NCBI RefSeq assembly: GCF_002407185.1
Contig: NZ_CP023563.1
Span: 496,001 to 560,000 of the forward strand
Direction of reading: 5' to 3'
Source: Brachybacterium vulturis
Lineage (GTDB): Bacteria > Actinomycetota > Actinomycetes > Actinomycetales > Dermabacteraceae
DNA length: 64,000 nucleotides
How positions within the stretch are numbered: position 1 is the first letter of the stretch; the number at the start of each line of letters is the position of its first letter. The notes below the pieces were generated by a model. The model did not search any database. It was not told the origin of the DNA and saw only the letters and a list, made by a program, of their open reading frames with translations. This document shows positions 9,012-17,452 of this stretch, piece after piece. Position numbers and translations under genes: made by a program.

Positions 9012-10003
9012 GGAGTCCGCTCGAGGACGGGGGCGTGCGCCCACCCGGCGACGGACTCCGTGGACCACGCGGTCGCCTCCCGGCTCCTCCCGGCGCTGCG
9101 CATCCCCAGCAGCACGGCACCGGCGCGTCCCGGGATCGCCTGCAGCGGGCTGACCACCAGCGGCGGCACGGACTTCCAGCCGAGCTCGGCGGCCAGCCGT
9201 CCGGTCAGCGGCGAGGTCAGCGTCTCCCCTGCCTGCGAGACCCCGCCCACCAGGCTCACCATGGCGGGGTCCGTCGTCATGATCATGGTGCACAGGCCGG
9301 CGGCGAGGGCATCGATCGCCTCGTCCCAGACGGCGCGGGCATGGCGATCCTCGCCGAGCACGGCGAGCAGCTCGGCGACGGACTCGACGTCCGTGCGCCC
9401 GCTCCGCCTCGCGTAGCGTCGGAGCAGCCCGGCTCCGGAGGCGTAGGCGTCCAAGCAGCCGATCCGGCCGCACGCGCACTCATCGCCGCCGGGTACTGCG
9501 GTGGCGTGTCCGACCTCCCCCGCGCTGCCCGTCGCGCCGGCGAGCACGGCACCGTCCACGACCAGACAGGCTGCGATCCCGGTGCCGATCGACAGCACGG
9601 CATAGTCGCGGACGCCCCGGGCCGCGCCGAAGGCTCCCTCCGCGATACCGGCCCATCGCACGTCGTGGCCCACTGCGAGCGGCACCTCGGCGATCCCGGG
9701 GATCCGGCGCAGGGTGTCCGCCAGGGGCATGTCGTTCCAGCCCAGGTTCGAGGCGAAGCGCACCAGACCCGTCTCCTCCTCGACATGGCCGGGGGAGATC
9801 ACTCCGATGCCGCGCAGCTCGCTCTCCAGGGATGCCGCTGTCTCCACCGTCTCGGCGAGGAGGGAGCGGACGGTCTCCACCGCGACCTCGCCGTGACCGG
9901 TGCGGCGGCTGAGCGTCGCGATCAGCTCGCCCTCGCGGGTCACCAGGTCTGCGGTGACCGACGTGCCCCCGATGTCGACCCCGACGACGCTCTCGGCGCT
10001 CAC
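9008..10003 (-). CDS. ROK family sugar kinase
   Basis: A 331-residue ROK protein without a DNA-binding domain, so a kinase rather than a repressor. The ATP site DIGGTSV is at the N-terminus. The zinc-type cluster reads CACGRIGCLD, with Asp where Glu is more usual. The GTG at 10003 overlaps the ATPase stop codon (GTGA). A longer upstream frame lies inside the ATPase gene and was rejected. In this operon it probably phosphorylates a hexose or N-acetylhexosamine liberated from the imported glycan. Confidence 0.85.
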   Translation of the reverse strand: MSAESVVGVDIGGTSVTADLVTREGELIATLSRRTGHGEVAVETVRSLLAETVETAASLESELRGIGVISPGHVEEETGLVRFASNLGWNDMPLADTLRRIPGIAEVPLAVGHDVRWAGIAEGAFGAARGVRDYAVLSIGTGIAACLVVDGAVLAGATGSAGEVGHATAVPGGDECACGRIGCLDAYASGAGLLRRYARRSGRTDVESVAELLAVLGEDRHARAVWDEAIDALAAGLCTMIMTTDPAMVSLVGGVSQAGETLTSPLTGRLAAELGWKSVPPLVVSPLQAIPGRAGAVLLGMRSAGRSREATAWSTESVAGWAHAPVLERTP

Positions 10004-12120
10004 CTCGCGGCCCCGGCACGGACCGGCAACGAGCCGTCCGCCGGCAGCGGGAAGTGGCATGCGACGGTGTGGGAGTCGTCCTCGGTGCCGAACTCGTGGA
10101 CGGGCGGGGCGGTCGCGCAGATCTCCTGGGCGAAGGGGCACCGGGTCCGGAAGCGGCACCCGGAGGGCGGGTCGGCGGCACTCGGCAGCTCGCCCTCCAC
10201 GAACAGGCGCTCACGGTCCTCCTGCTGGTCGACCGTGGGGACGGCGTCGATGAGCACCCGGGTGTAGGGGTGTCGGGGCCGGGCGCTGATCTCCTCGGCC
10301 GGTCCCTGCTCGACCATGTGACCGAGGTACATCACCCCGATGCGGTCCGACATGTAGCTGACCACCGAGAGGTCATGGCTGATGAAGAGGTAGGCCAGGG
10401 CATGCTCGGCCTGCACGTCCTTCATCAGGTTCAGCACCTGGGCCTGCACGGAGACGTCCAGGGCGCTGACGGGCTCGTCGCAGACCACCAAGCGCGGTTC
10501 CAGCGCGAGCGAGCGGGCCAGGCCCACGCGCTGCAGCTGTCCACCGGAGAACTCGTGGGGGTAGCGCTCCAGTGCGTCATCGGCCAGCCCGACGTCGCTC
10601 ACGAGGTCCTCGACCAGGTCGGCGCGGGAGCCGGCGGAGCCCACCTTCTGGATGTCCAGGGGCTCGGTGAGGATCTCGTCGATCCTCATCCGCGGGTCCA
10701 TCGCGGCGGTCGAGTCCTGGAACATCATCTGGATCCGTCGGTGCGCAGTGCGTGCTTCTCGACCCTTCAGCCCGGTGATGTCGGACCCCTCCAGGCGCAG
10801 GGACCCCGACGTCGGCGTCTCCAGCATCGCCACCAGGCGTCCCAGCGTCGACTTCCCGCATCCGGACTCCCCGACCAGACCGAACGTCTCCCCGGGGCGC
10901 ACGGTGAAGCTGACATCGCTCACCGCGCTGATCGTCCCCACCTTCCGGCGCACGATCGATCCGCCGAGCGCCGGGTACTCCTTGGTCGCGCCCGAGACCT
11001 CGAGCACGTCCTGATCGGCGCCATCGGCCGACGCCCTCTCGCCGGGGCCGTCCCCGGTGGGCGCGACCTCGGCGGGAGTCCCGTCCGCGGTGCCGCCGAT
11101 CTCCTCACCCCCGGGGTGGAGGCAGGCGGCGACGTGCCCGTCGCCGATGACCACCGGCTGGACGGTCCCGGTCAGGCAGTCGTCCTGGACACCGTGGCAC
11201 CGCGGTGCGAACGGGCAGCCCTCGATCTGGTCGCCCAGGTTCGGCGGCATCCCCGGGATCGCGTAGAGCCGCCCGCTGCCCTGGACGGCGCGCTCCGGGA
11301 GGGCCGCCAGCAATGCGCGGGTGTACTGATGGGCGGGTTCCTCGAACAGCGTTCTGGCCGGGGCCTGCTCCACCACGCGGCCTGCGTACATGACCGCCAC
11401 ATCGTCGGCACGACCGGCCACGACCCCGAGATCGTGGGTCACGAGGATCGCCGCCGAGCCGAACTCCTCCTGGATGTCCTCGATGAGATCGAGGATCTGG
11501 CGCTGGGTGGTCACGTCCAGAGCCGTCGTCGGCTCGTCGGCGATGAGGAGCTTGGGGTGGTTGACCAGCGCCATCGCGATCATTGCGCGCTGGCGCATGC
11601 CTCCGGACAGCTGATGGGGGTAGTCGCGCGCGATGCTCTGCGGTCGCGGCATGCCGACCCGGTCGAGGATCTCGACCGCGCGAGCGTGCGCCGCCCGCTT
11701 CGACAGCCGCTCATGGACGCGCGCTCCTTCGCTGACCTGCTCGCCTATCGTCATCGTCGGGTTCAGCGAGGTCATCGGGTCCTGGAAGATCATCCCGATG
11801 TCGCTGCCGCGGCGGCGGCGCGCCCGGTCCTCGTCGACCGCCGCCAGATCGGTGCCGTCGAACTCGATGGTCCCCGAGGTGACGCGTCCGTTCCCCGGCA
11901 GCAGTCCCATGATCGCCAGGGACGTCATGGTCTTGCCGCTGCCCGACTCCCCGACGATGCCGATCGTCCGTCCGGCCTCGAGGGTGAGGTCGACCCCGCG
12001 CAGCGGGGTGACCGTTCCCTTGCGCTGGGGGATCGACACGTGGAGGTCGGAGATCTGCAGCAGCGGCCTGGCGGCGTCGGCGCTCCCGGCGCGGTGCTCG
12101 TGGTGCGTGTCCTGCTTCAT
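10000..12120 (-). CDS. Fused double ATPase of an Opp/Dpp-type ABC transporter
   Basis: A 706-residue protein carrying two complete nucleotide-binding domains, equivalent to DppD and DppF joined in one chain. The first has Walker A GESGSGKT near residue 57, signature LSGGMRQR near 170 and Walker B LLIADEPTTALD. The second has GESGCGKS near 417, FSGGQLQR near 523 and VVCDEPVSALD. Each domain ends with the Cys-containing oligopeptide ATPase C-terminal extension (CPFAPRCH; CRFRTRCPF), which can carry an Fe-S cluster in this family. It energises the permeases encoded immediately upstream. Position in a glycan operon suggests transport of oligosaccharides or glycopeptides rather than plain peptides. 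Confidence 0.93.
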   Translation of the reverse strand: MKQDTHHEHRAGSADAARPLLQISDLHVSIPQRKGTVTPLRGVDLTLEAGRTIGIVGESGSGKTMTSLAIMGLLPGNGRVTSGTIEFDGTDLAAVDEDRARRRRGSDIGMIFQDPMTSLNPTMTIGEQVSEGARVHERLSKRAAHARAVEILDRVGMPRPQSIARDYPHQLSGGMRQRAMIAMALVNHPKLLIADEPTTALDVTTQRQILDLIEDIQEEFGSAAILVTHDLGVVAGRADDVAVMYAGRVVEQAPARTLFEEPAHQYTRALLAALPERAVQGSGRLYAIPGMPPNLGDQIEGCPFAPRCHGVQDDCLTGTVQPVVIGDGHVAACLHPGGEEIGGTADGTPAEVAPTGDGPGERASADGADQDVLEVSGATKEYPALGGSIVRRKVGTISAVSDVSFTVRPGETFGLVGESGCGKSTLGRLVAMLETPTSGSLRLEGSDITGLKGREARTAHRRIQMMFQDSTAAMDPRMRIDEILTEPLDIQKVGSAGSRADLVEDLVSDVGLADDALERYPHEFSGGQLQRVGLARSLALEPRLVVCDEPVSALDVSVQAQVLNLMKDVQAEHALAYLFISHDLSVVSYMSDRIGVMYLGHMVEQGPAEEISARPRHPYTRVLIDAVPTVDQQEDRERLFVEGELPSAADPPSGCRFRTRCPFAQEICATAPPVHEFGTEDDSHTVACHFPLPADGSLPVRAGAAR

Positions 12121-12124
12121 GTCG

Positions 12125-13057
12125 TCACCTCTTCCTCAGTCGGACTTCGAACGCGTCGCGCAGGCCGTCCCCCACGAAGTTGAACGCGAGGACCAGCACG
12201 ATGATGAGGATGCCCGGCGGATAGATCAGCCACCAGTGCTCCGAATAGATCTCCGAGAGGCCGGAGGAGAGCATGCCGCCCCAGTTGGCGGCCGGCGGCG
12301 GCACCCCGAGCCCCAGGAACGACAGGTAGGCGACGTACAGGATCGCGTCGGCGATCTGGAAGGTCGCGTTGACGATCACCGTCCCGATGGCGTTGCGCAC
12401 GATGTGCTTGCGCACGGCCCGTGCAGGACCTCCGCCCATGCCGCGCATGGCGACGATGAAGTCCCTGGACCGCAGTGCGATGGCGTCCCCCCGCACCATG
12501 CGTGCGGGGTTGAGCCAGGCGAAGGCGGCGATGATCAGCACCAGGATCGGGACCGTGGGGGTGACGATCGTGGCGATGAGCATGAAGAGGAACAGGGCCG
12601 GGATGGACATCAGCGAGTCGACGACGCGCATCATCACGGCATCGACCCAGCCGCCCACGAATCCGGCGGTCGCTCCCCAGACGGTGCCGATGGCCGTGGC
12701 CAGCAGCCCGGCGGAGAGGCCGACGATCAGCGAGGTCTGCCCACCGAGCATGAGGCGGCCCAGCTGGTCGTACCCGACACCATCGGATCCCAGGATGTAC
12801 CCGGCGATGCCGGGAGCGACATAGGCGTTGGCGAGATCGGTGTGCACCTGGTCGGTCTGGTGCAGGAGCGGGCCCAGGAAGCTGAAGCTCACCAGCCCGA
12901 CGATGAGCAGGAGGCCGACGACGGCGAGACGGTTCTCGACGAACACCTCGACGCCCTGGCGTCCGAGGCTGCTGCGGCGTCGCCGTCTGAGGTGAGGCGC
13001 GGGCGGAGGCTCGTGAGCCTCCGGGCCCGGGTCCGAAGGAGCGATGGGACTGGTCAT
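12125..13057 (-). CDS. ABC transporter permease, DppC/OppC type
   Basis: A 310-residue inner-membrane permease with an Arg-rich cytoplasmic N-terminus, a membrane anchor at about residues 42-62 and a long extracellular loop. The binding-protein-dependent transport domain follows, with the EAA-type loop RSRDFIVAMRGMG. It overlaps the upstream permease gene by 4 bp and is separated from the ATPase by 4 bp. It pairs with the DppB-type subunit to form the channel. Confidence 0.92.
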   Translation of the reverse strand: MTSPIAPSDPGPEAHEPPPAPHLRRRRRSSLGRQGVEVFVENRLAVVGLLLIVGLVSFSFLGPLLHQTDQVHTDLANAYVAPGIAGYILGSDGVGYDQLGRLMLGGQTSLIVGLSAGLLATAIGTVWGATAGFVGGWVDAVMMRVVDSLMSIPALFLFMLIATIVTPTVPILVLIIAAFAWLNPARMVRGDAIALRSRDFIVAMRGMGGGPARAVRKHIVRNAIGTVIVNATFQIADAILYVAYLSFLGLGVPPPAANWGGMLSSGLSEIYSEHWWLIYPPGILIIVLVLAFNFVGDGLRDAFEVRLRKR

Positions 13058-14013
13058 TCTCCACCTCCGCTGAGACGTACTCGGGGATCGGCGACGGCAT
13101 AGGCGATATCGGCCAGCAGCGACCCCAGCACGGTGGCGATCGCGACGATGGTGGTCGTCGCCAGCAGGATCGGGAAGTCACGGGTCTGGGTCGCCTGCCA
13201 GAACATCAGGCCCATGCCCGGATAGTTGAAGAGCTGCTCGACGACGAGCGCACCGGAGAAGAGCACGGGGATGTACATGCCGAGCAGGGAGATCACGGGG
13301 AACAGGCTGTTGCGCAGCGCATGGCGGATGACGACCCGGGATCCCGGCAGCCCCTTCGCCCGCGCGGTGCGGATGTAGTTCTCCTGCAGGTTGTCGATCA
13401 TCGTGGAGCGCACGTACCGCGTGTAGGCGGCGAGCGTCGCGATGGCGAGCGTGCCCACCGGAAGGATCAGGCCCTGCCAGTCCGAGAGGATGTCCCGCAC
13501 CCCGAATCCCTGCGGTGCCTGCGGTGGCAGGATCGGGATCGTCTGGGAGAACAGGACGATCAGCAGCATCCCGGAGAAGAACAGCGGCGTCGCGTACGCG
13601 AGCAGCGCCACCCAGGTGACGAGGTAGTCGGGCAGCTTTCCTCGGCGCGTGGCCTGCAGCGCGCCGAGCGGCACCGCGATGACCAGGGCGACCGCCGCCG
13701 CGAGGACGGAGAGCAGCACCGTCTTGGGGAGCCGCTGGACGATGAGCTCGGCGACCGGCTGATTCATCTGGAAGGAGAAGCCGAGATCGCCCGACACCAG
13801 ACGCGACAGGTACAGCACGTACTGGGTGATGAACGGTTCGTTGTAGCCCATCTGTTCGTTGTAGGCGGCGATCTGGGCCTGGGTGGCGCCGAGACCGAGC
13901 GCGCTCCGGGCGGCCCCGCCGGGGAGATTGTGCAGGAGGAGGAAGGTGAGGAAGGTGACCAGGATGACGACCACGACCGCCTGACCACACCTGCGAAGGA
14001 CGTACTGCCACAT
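13054..14013 (-). CDS. ABC transporter permease, DppB/OppB type
   Basis: A 319-residue permease. I start it at ATG 14013 (MWQYVLRRCGQ), the canonical DppB N-terminus, with an AAGGAAGAG ribosome site upstream; an in-frame extension to 14076 adds only polar Arg-rich residues. Features are the first membrane helix ending near FLLLHNLPGG, then a periplasmic domain. A cytoplasmic loop, ENYIRTARAKGLPGSRV, contacts the ATPase. It is the second gene of the operon, 119 bp after the binding protein gene. Confidence 0.92.
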   Translation of the reverse strand: MWQYVLRRCGQAVVVVILVTFLTFLLLHNLPGGAARSALGLGATQAQIAAYNEQMGYNEPFITQYVLYLSRLVSGDLGFSFQMNQPVAELIVQRLPKTVLLSVLAAAVALVIAVPLGALQATRRGKLPDYLVTWVALLAYATPLFFSGMLLIVLFSQTIPILPPQAPQGFGVRDILSDWQGLILPVGTLAIATLAAYTRYVRSTMIDNLQENYIRTARAKGLPGSRVVIRHALRNSLFPVISLLGMYIPVLFSGALVVEQLFNYPGMGLMFWQATQTRDFPILLATTTIVAIATVLGSLLADIAYAVADPRVRLSGGGE

Positions 14014-14132
14014 CGGCTGTGCTCTTCCTTTCCGTATCGCTGGTCGTGTCGACGACCGGTCGTCACGGCCGATCATCGGGAGGGCAGGGGGCGGGCTGCG
14101 GCACGGTCACCGAGCCCGCCCCCGAGGGCGGA

Positions 14133-15920
14133 TCAGTCTCGCGACCAGTCCTGCGGGTACATGTAGAGCATCGGGTCCTGCGGGGAGATGCCCTTGATGT
14201 CGGACTTGAACGCGCTGACGCGGTTGACCGGGTTCGGCATCCACAGCACCGGCAGATCCTCGGCGAGGTAGTCGTTGTACTTCTCCAGGGCTGCGGGGTC
14301 CGAGGAGAACTTCGTGGCCTTGATCAGCTCGTCGGCCCTCTCATCGGAATAGCTGCCGAGGTTCACGGGCGCATCGCTCGCGAAGAGGCGCTCGCCCGAG
14401 GCGTACACCGGGTAGTACCAGGATCCCTGGGACCCGAAGAAGGACATGTCCCAGGTGCACTCGGCGCCCGGCTCGCACGCCTGGGTGACCGCGACGGAGT
14501 CGGGCACCTCCTGGATGTTCAGCTCGATGCCGGCCTGCGCGAACTGGCTCTGGATCTCCGCCATCATCCGAGAGGTGGCGGTGAAGCCCGACTGGCTCAC
14601 CAGGGTGAAGGAGAGCTCGTCCCCTTCCTCGACGCCCTCGCCGCACTGGCCCTCGCCCGTGCCGGGGTCGGCGCACGTGCTGACACCGTCCGGCACCACG
14701 TTCCAGCCGTTGTCCTCCAGCAGCTGGATCGCAGCTTCAGGGTCGAACTGGTAGGCGCAGCCCTCCATCGTTCCGGCGGAGCCGGGCTCCTGCGGGACGG
14801 GACCACAGGTCGGAGCGGCGGTCTCGTTCCAGACGACCTCGGAGATGCTCTCCTGGTCGATGAGCTGCTGCATCGCCTGGCGGAGGTACTTCTGCTCGAA
14901 GAGCGGGCCCGTCTCGGGATTGGCGAAGTTCAGCGCCATGTACGTGATCGACCAGCCGTGCCACGGTTCGACGGTGTACCCGGCCTGCTCGATCACCGGC
15001 TTCTGGTCCAGAGCACCCGGGGGGATGTACCCGTAGTCGATCCCGCCGGAGCGCAGCACGTTGAACTGCGAGTTGTCGTCGGTGAACGGCTTGAAGACGA
15101 CCTCGGAGAGCGTGGGCTGGTCCTCGCCCTCGTACGCGTCGTTCGGGACGAACGAGAACTGACCGCCGGGCGTGAACTCGCCCAGCTCCCAGGCACCGGA
15201 GACGGTGTCCCAGAGCGGGTTCGAGGCGTACGAGGCCGGATCCTCGGCGGCGGTGATGAGGTACTCGAAGACCTTCTTCGCCGATTCTGCCTCACGGTCG
15301 AAATCGCCGATCTCGCCATCGTCCGAGGTCTTGTCCCACACGTGCTGGGGCATGGGGGTCAGCGCATTGAGCTGGTTCCCGATGTACCAGCCCGGCGCGT
15401 AGGCCTCTGTGGTGGTGAGGGTGAAGGTCTTCTCATCGATCGTCTCGAACGCTTCGACGTTGTCCGGGAAACCGCCCTCGGTGTACGAGGCCCAGTCCTC
15501 CTTGTTCGCCGCCACCAGGTTGAACCAGAACTCCACATCGCGGGTCGTGATGGGCTCCCCATCGGACCACTGCAGATCCTTGAGGGTGATCGTGTAGGTC
15601 AGACCGTCCTCGGAGACCTCGACGCTCTCGGCCATCGACCGTTCGCGATCGAGGTTGAACTCGTCCTCGCCCCCGAGCTCGTACGAGAAGAGCGAGGGGT
15701 ACAGGCCGCTGATGAAGATGGCGTTCTCCCCCTGGGTCTTGCCCGGCTGGGAGATCGGGAGGATCCAGGTCGGTGTCGTCATCGCGACCGAGACCGACTC
15801 GCCCTCCGCGGCGGCGCCCTCGGGTGCGGAGCTGGTCTCCGAGCACCCGGCGAGGGCGAGCATCAAGGCGGCCGCTCCGGCCGCGATCCGATGTGTGAGC
15901 CTCGGGGTCGACGTCATCAT
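14133..15920 (-). CDS. Solute-binding lipoprotein, family 5 (peptide/oligosaccharide type)
   Basis: A 595-residue extracellular binding protein. The signal peptide ends in the lipobox LAGC, so it is a membrane-anchored lipoprotein. Family 5 landmarks include DGLTYTITLKDLQWSDGEPITTRDVEFWF and LRQAMQQLIDQESI. Two consecutive ATG codons at 15920 follow GGAAGG seven bases upstream. It is the first gene of the operon running to 6208 and determines what the system imports. Family 5 proteins bind peptides, but in several actinobacteria and Thermotogae they bind oligosaccharides; the downstream sulfatase and fucosidase favour a sugar or glycopeptide ligand. Confidence 0.9.
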   Translation of the reverse strand: MMTSTPRLTHRIAAGAAALMLALAGCSETSSAPEGAAAEGESVSVAMTTPTWILPISQPGKTQGENAIFISGLYPSLFSYELGGEDEFNLDRERSMAESVEVSEDGLTYTITLKDLQWSDGEPITTRDVEFWFNLVAANKEDWASYTEGGFPDNVEAFETIDEKTFTLTTTEAYAPGWYIGNQLNALTPMPQHVWDKTSDDGEIGDFDREAESAKKVFEYLITAAEDPASYASNPLWDTVSGAWELGEFTPGGQFSFVPNDAYEGEDQPTLSEVVFKPFTDDNSQFNVLRSGGIDYGYIPPGALDQKPVIEQAGYTVEPWHGWSITYMALNFANPETGPLFEQKYLRQAMQQLIDQESISEVVWNETAAPTCGPVPQEPGSAGTMEGCAYQFDPEAAIQLLEDNGWNVVPDGVSTCADPGTGEGQCGEGVEEGDELSFTLVSQSGFTATSRMMAEIQSQFAQAGIELNIQEVPDSVAVTQACEPGAECTWDMSFFGSQGSWYYPVYASGERLFASDAPVNLGSYSDERADELIKATKFSSDPAALEKYNDYLAEDLPVLWMPNPVNRVSAFKSDIKGISPQDPMLYMYPQDWSRD

Positions 15921-16132
15921 CGCTGTCCCTTCCTCTGTCCTGTCCGAACCTGCCCGCTCGTGCGGGCCGGTGAGCGGCGCCCCTCGGCTTCGCCGGGGTG
16001 CCACCGATGCCGCGCCGTGCGTCCCGGGCGTTCGACACCGCGTGACGAGTGACGGCGACCTCTGTCGTGTCACTGACGCAACATCGCCTATCTGATCACG
16101 TGGGCCGCGCCACTTCAGCCACATCTGGCCGC

Positions 16133-16159
16133 TGTTATCAAAGCGTTATCGTTTTAACA
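16133..16159. promoter_or_regulatory. Candidate ROK repressor operator
   Basis: An AT-rich 27-bp segment with TGTTA at one end and TAACA at the other, and TTATC repeated directly inside it. It lies 20 bp before the CATAAT element. ROK repressors typically bind AT-rich inverted repeats next to their own gene, so autoregulation plus control of the divergent operon is likely. Confidence 0.45.
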
Positions 16160-16179
16160 CATTACTTCTGCCGATTCTG

Positions 16180-16185
16180 CATAAT
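16180..16185 (+). promoter_or_regulatory. -10 element of the ROK repressor gene
   Basis: CATAAT (5 of 6 consensus) lies 44 bp upstream of the repressor start codon. No good -35 is seen at 17 bp; TTAACA at 16154-16159 is 20 bp away and inside the candidate operator. Confidence 0.4.
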
Positions 16186-16229
16186 GTGGATCGTACGAAC
16201 TGATCCCGTTGCCGTGAGAAGGTGTTCCC

Positions 16230-17402
16230 ATGTCGTCCGACGCCGCGCACAGTCCGAGAACGTCCGAGGCCTCTCGTCGCGCCCTGGCACTAATCGTGGA
16301 CGGGACGGTCTCCTCCCGCGCCGAGCTGCGCGCTCAGCTGGGCATCTCGGCCTCGTCGGCGTCGAGCCTGGTGCGTCGCCTGCTGGACGCCGGAGCGATC
16401 GAGGAGGTGGCGGACGGCCCGTCGACCGGAGGGCGCCGTCCCGCACGGCTCCAGGTGATCCAGAACGACGCGGCGTGGCTCGTCGCCGAGCTCGGGGGCG
16501 GTCATCTGCGCCTCGGGATCAGCACGGCGAAGGAGAGCCTGCTCCAGGTGCGGGAGTCCCGCCTGGACATCGCCGACGGTCCTGCGGCGACGTTCGCCGC
16601 TCTCCGGGACGACCTGGCCGCGCTCGTCGAGGACCTCCCCGAGCTGCGGATCCTCTCCGCGGCCATCGCACTGCCGGGTCCCGTCTCCGCACTGACGGGC
16701 GAACTGATCACCCCGGCCCGCATGCCGGGATGGCACGGCACGCACATCGTGGACGAGCTCCAGGAGGCCCTGGGCATCCCGGTCCAGGTGGAGAACGACG
16801 CCCGGGCCGCCGCTCTCGGCGAGTTCATCGCCCGGAACGAATCGATCCCCGATCTGATCTACGTCAAGGCGGGCACGGGGATCGGCGCCGGGCTCATCTC
16901 CGGTGGACAGCTCGTCCACGGCGGGTCCGGCGTCGCCGGTGACATCACCCATGTGCCCGCACCCGGCGCGGAGGGCCGTCAGTGCTCCTGCGGCCGTACG
17001 GGCTGCCTCGAGACCGTCGCCAGCGGCGCCGCGATCCGGCGCGAACTCATCGACCAGGGCCTGGAGGTCTCGTCGATCGGTGACGTCGCCGATTTCGCCA
17101 TGACGTTCCAGCCGGAGGCGGCGACCGCCGTCCGCCGCTCCGGCAAACAGCTGGGAACGGCCCTGTCCTCCCTGGTGAACTTCCTCAACCCCTCCGCGGT
17201 GATCATCGGCGGCGCGCTCTCCGGCGTCGATGCCTATGTCGCCGCGGTGCGCAGCGCGATCTACGACTCCAGCCTGGCGATGACCACGCAGCAGCTGCTG
17301 ATCGAGACCACCCGCGCCGGCAGCGATGCCGCCCTGATCGGACTCACCCGGATCGCCCGGCGATCAGCGCCGCTGCCCATGCCCCGCAGCTCCACACCGT
17401 GA
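16230..17402 (+). CDS. ROK family transcriptional repressor
   Basis: A 390-residue NagC/XylR-like regulator. Residues about 15-65 form a winged helix-turn-helix (SRAELRAQLGISASSASSLVRRLLDAG). The rest is a ROK sugar-sensing fold with the zinc cluster CSCGRTGCLE and GTGIGAGL. It is divergent from the glycan transport operon, so it most likely represses that operon and itself until a phosphorylated or free sugar binds. Its stop codon overlaps a GTG of the next frame. Confidence 0.9.
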   Translation: MSSDAAHSPRTSEASRRALALIVDGTVSSRAELRAQLGISASSASSLVRRLLDAGAIEEVADGPSTGGRRPARLQVIQNDAAWLVAELGGGHLRLGISTAKESLLQVRESRLDIADGPAATFAALRDDLAALVEDLPELRILSAAIALPGPVSALTGELITPARMPGWHGTHIVDELQEALGIPVQVENDARAAALGEFIARNESIPDLIYVKAGTGIGAGLISGGQLVHGGSGVAGDITHVPAPGAEGRQCSCGRTGCLETVASGAAIRRELIDQGLEVSSIGDVADFAMTFQPEAATAVRRSGKQLGTALSSLVNFLNPSAVIIGGALSGVDAYVAAVRSAIYDSSLAMTTQQLLIETTRAGSDAALIGLTRIARRSAPLPMPRSSTP

Positions 17403-17452
17403 CCTGCGTCGACCCCGGAACCACCGCACGACCCCACTGGAGGAACCACACC

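Larger units (their letters stand above)
15921..16229. other. Divergent regulatory region, transporter operon / ROK repressor
   Basis: This 309-bp gap has no gene. Its right half is the most AT-rich stretch of Region 1 and holds a candidate operator (16133-16159) and a CATAAT -10 element for the repressor gene. I could not identify a convincing promoter for the binding-protein operon, which must start here. Confidence 0.6.

Noticed and set aside
10054..12183. Plus-strand open frame of 709 codons opposite the double ATPase
   Set aside because: Antisense shadow; the minus strand has complete Walker A, signature and Walker B motifs twice.
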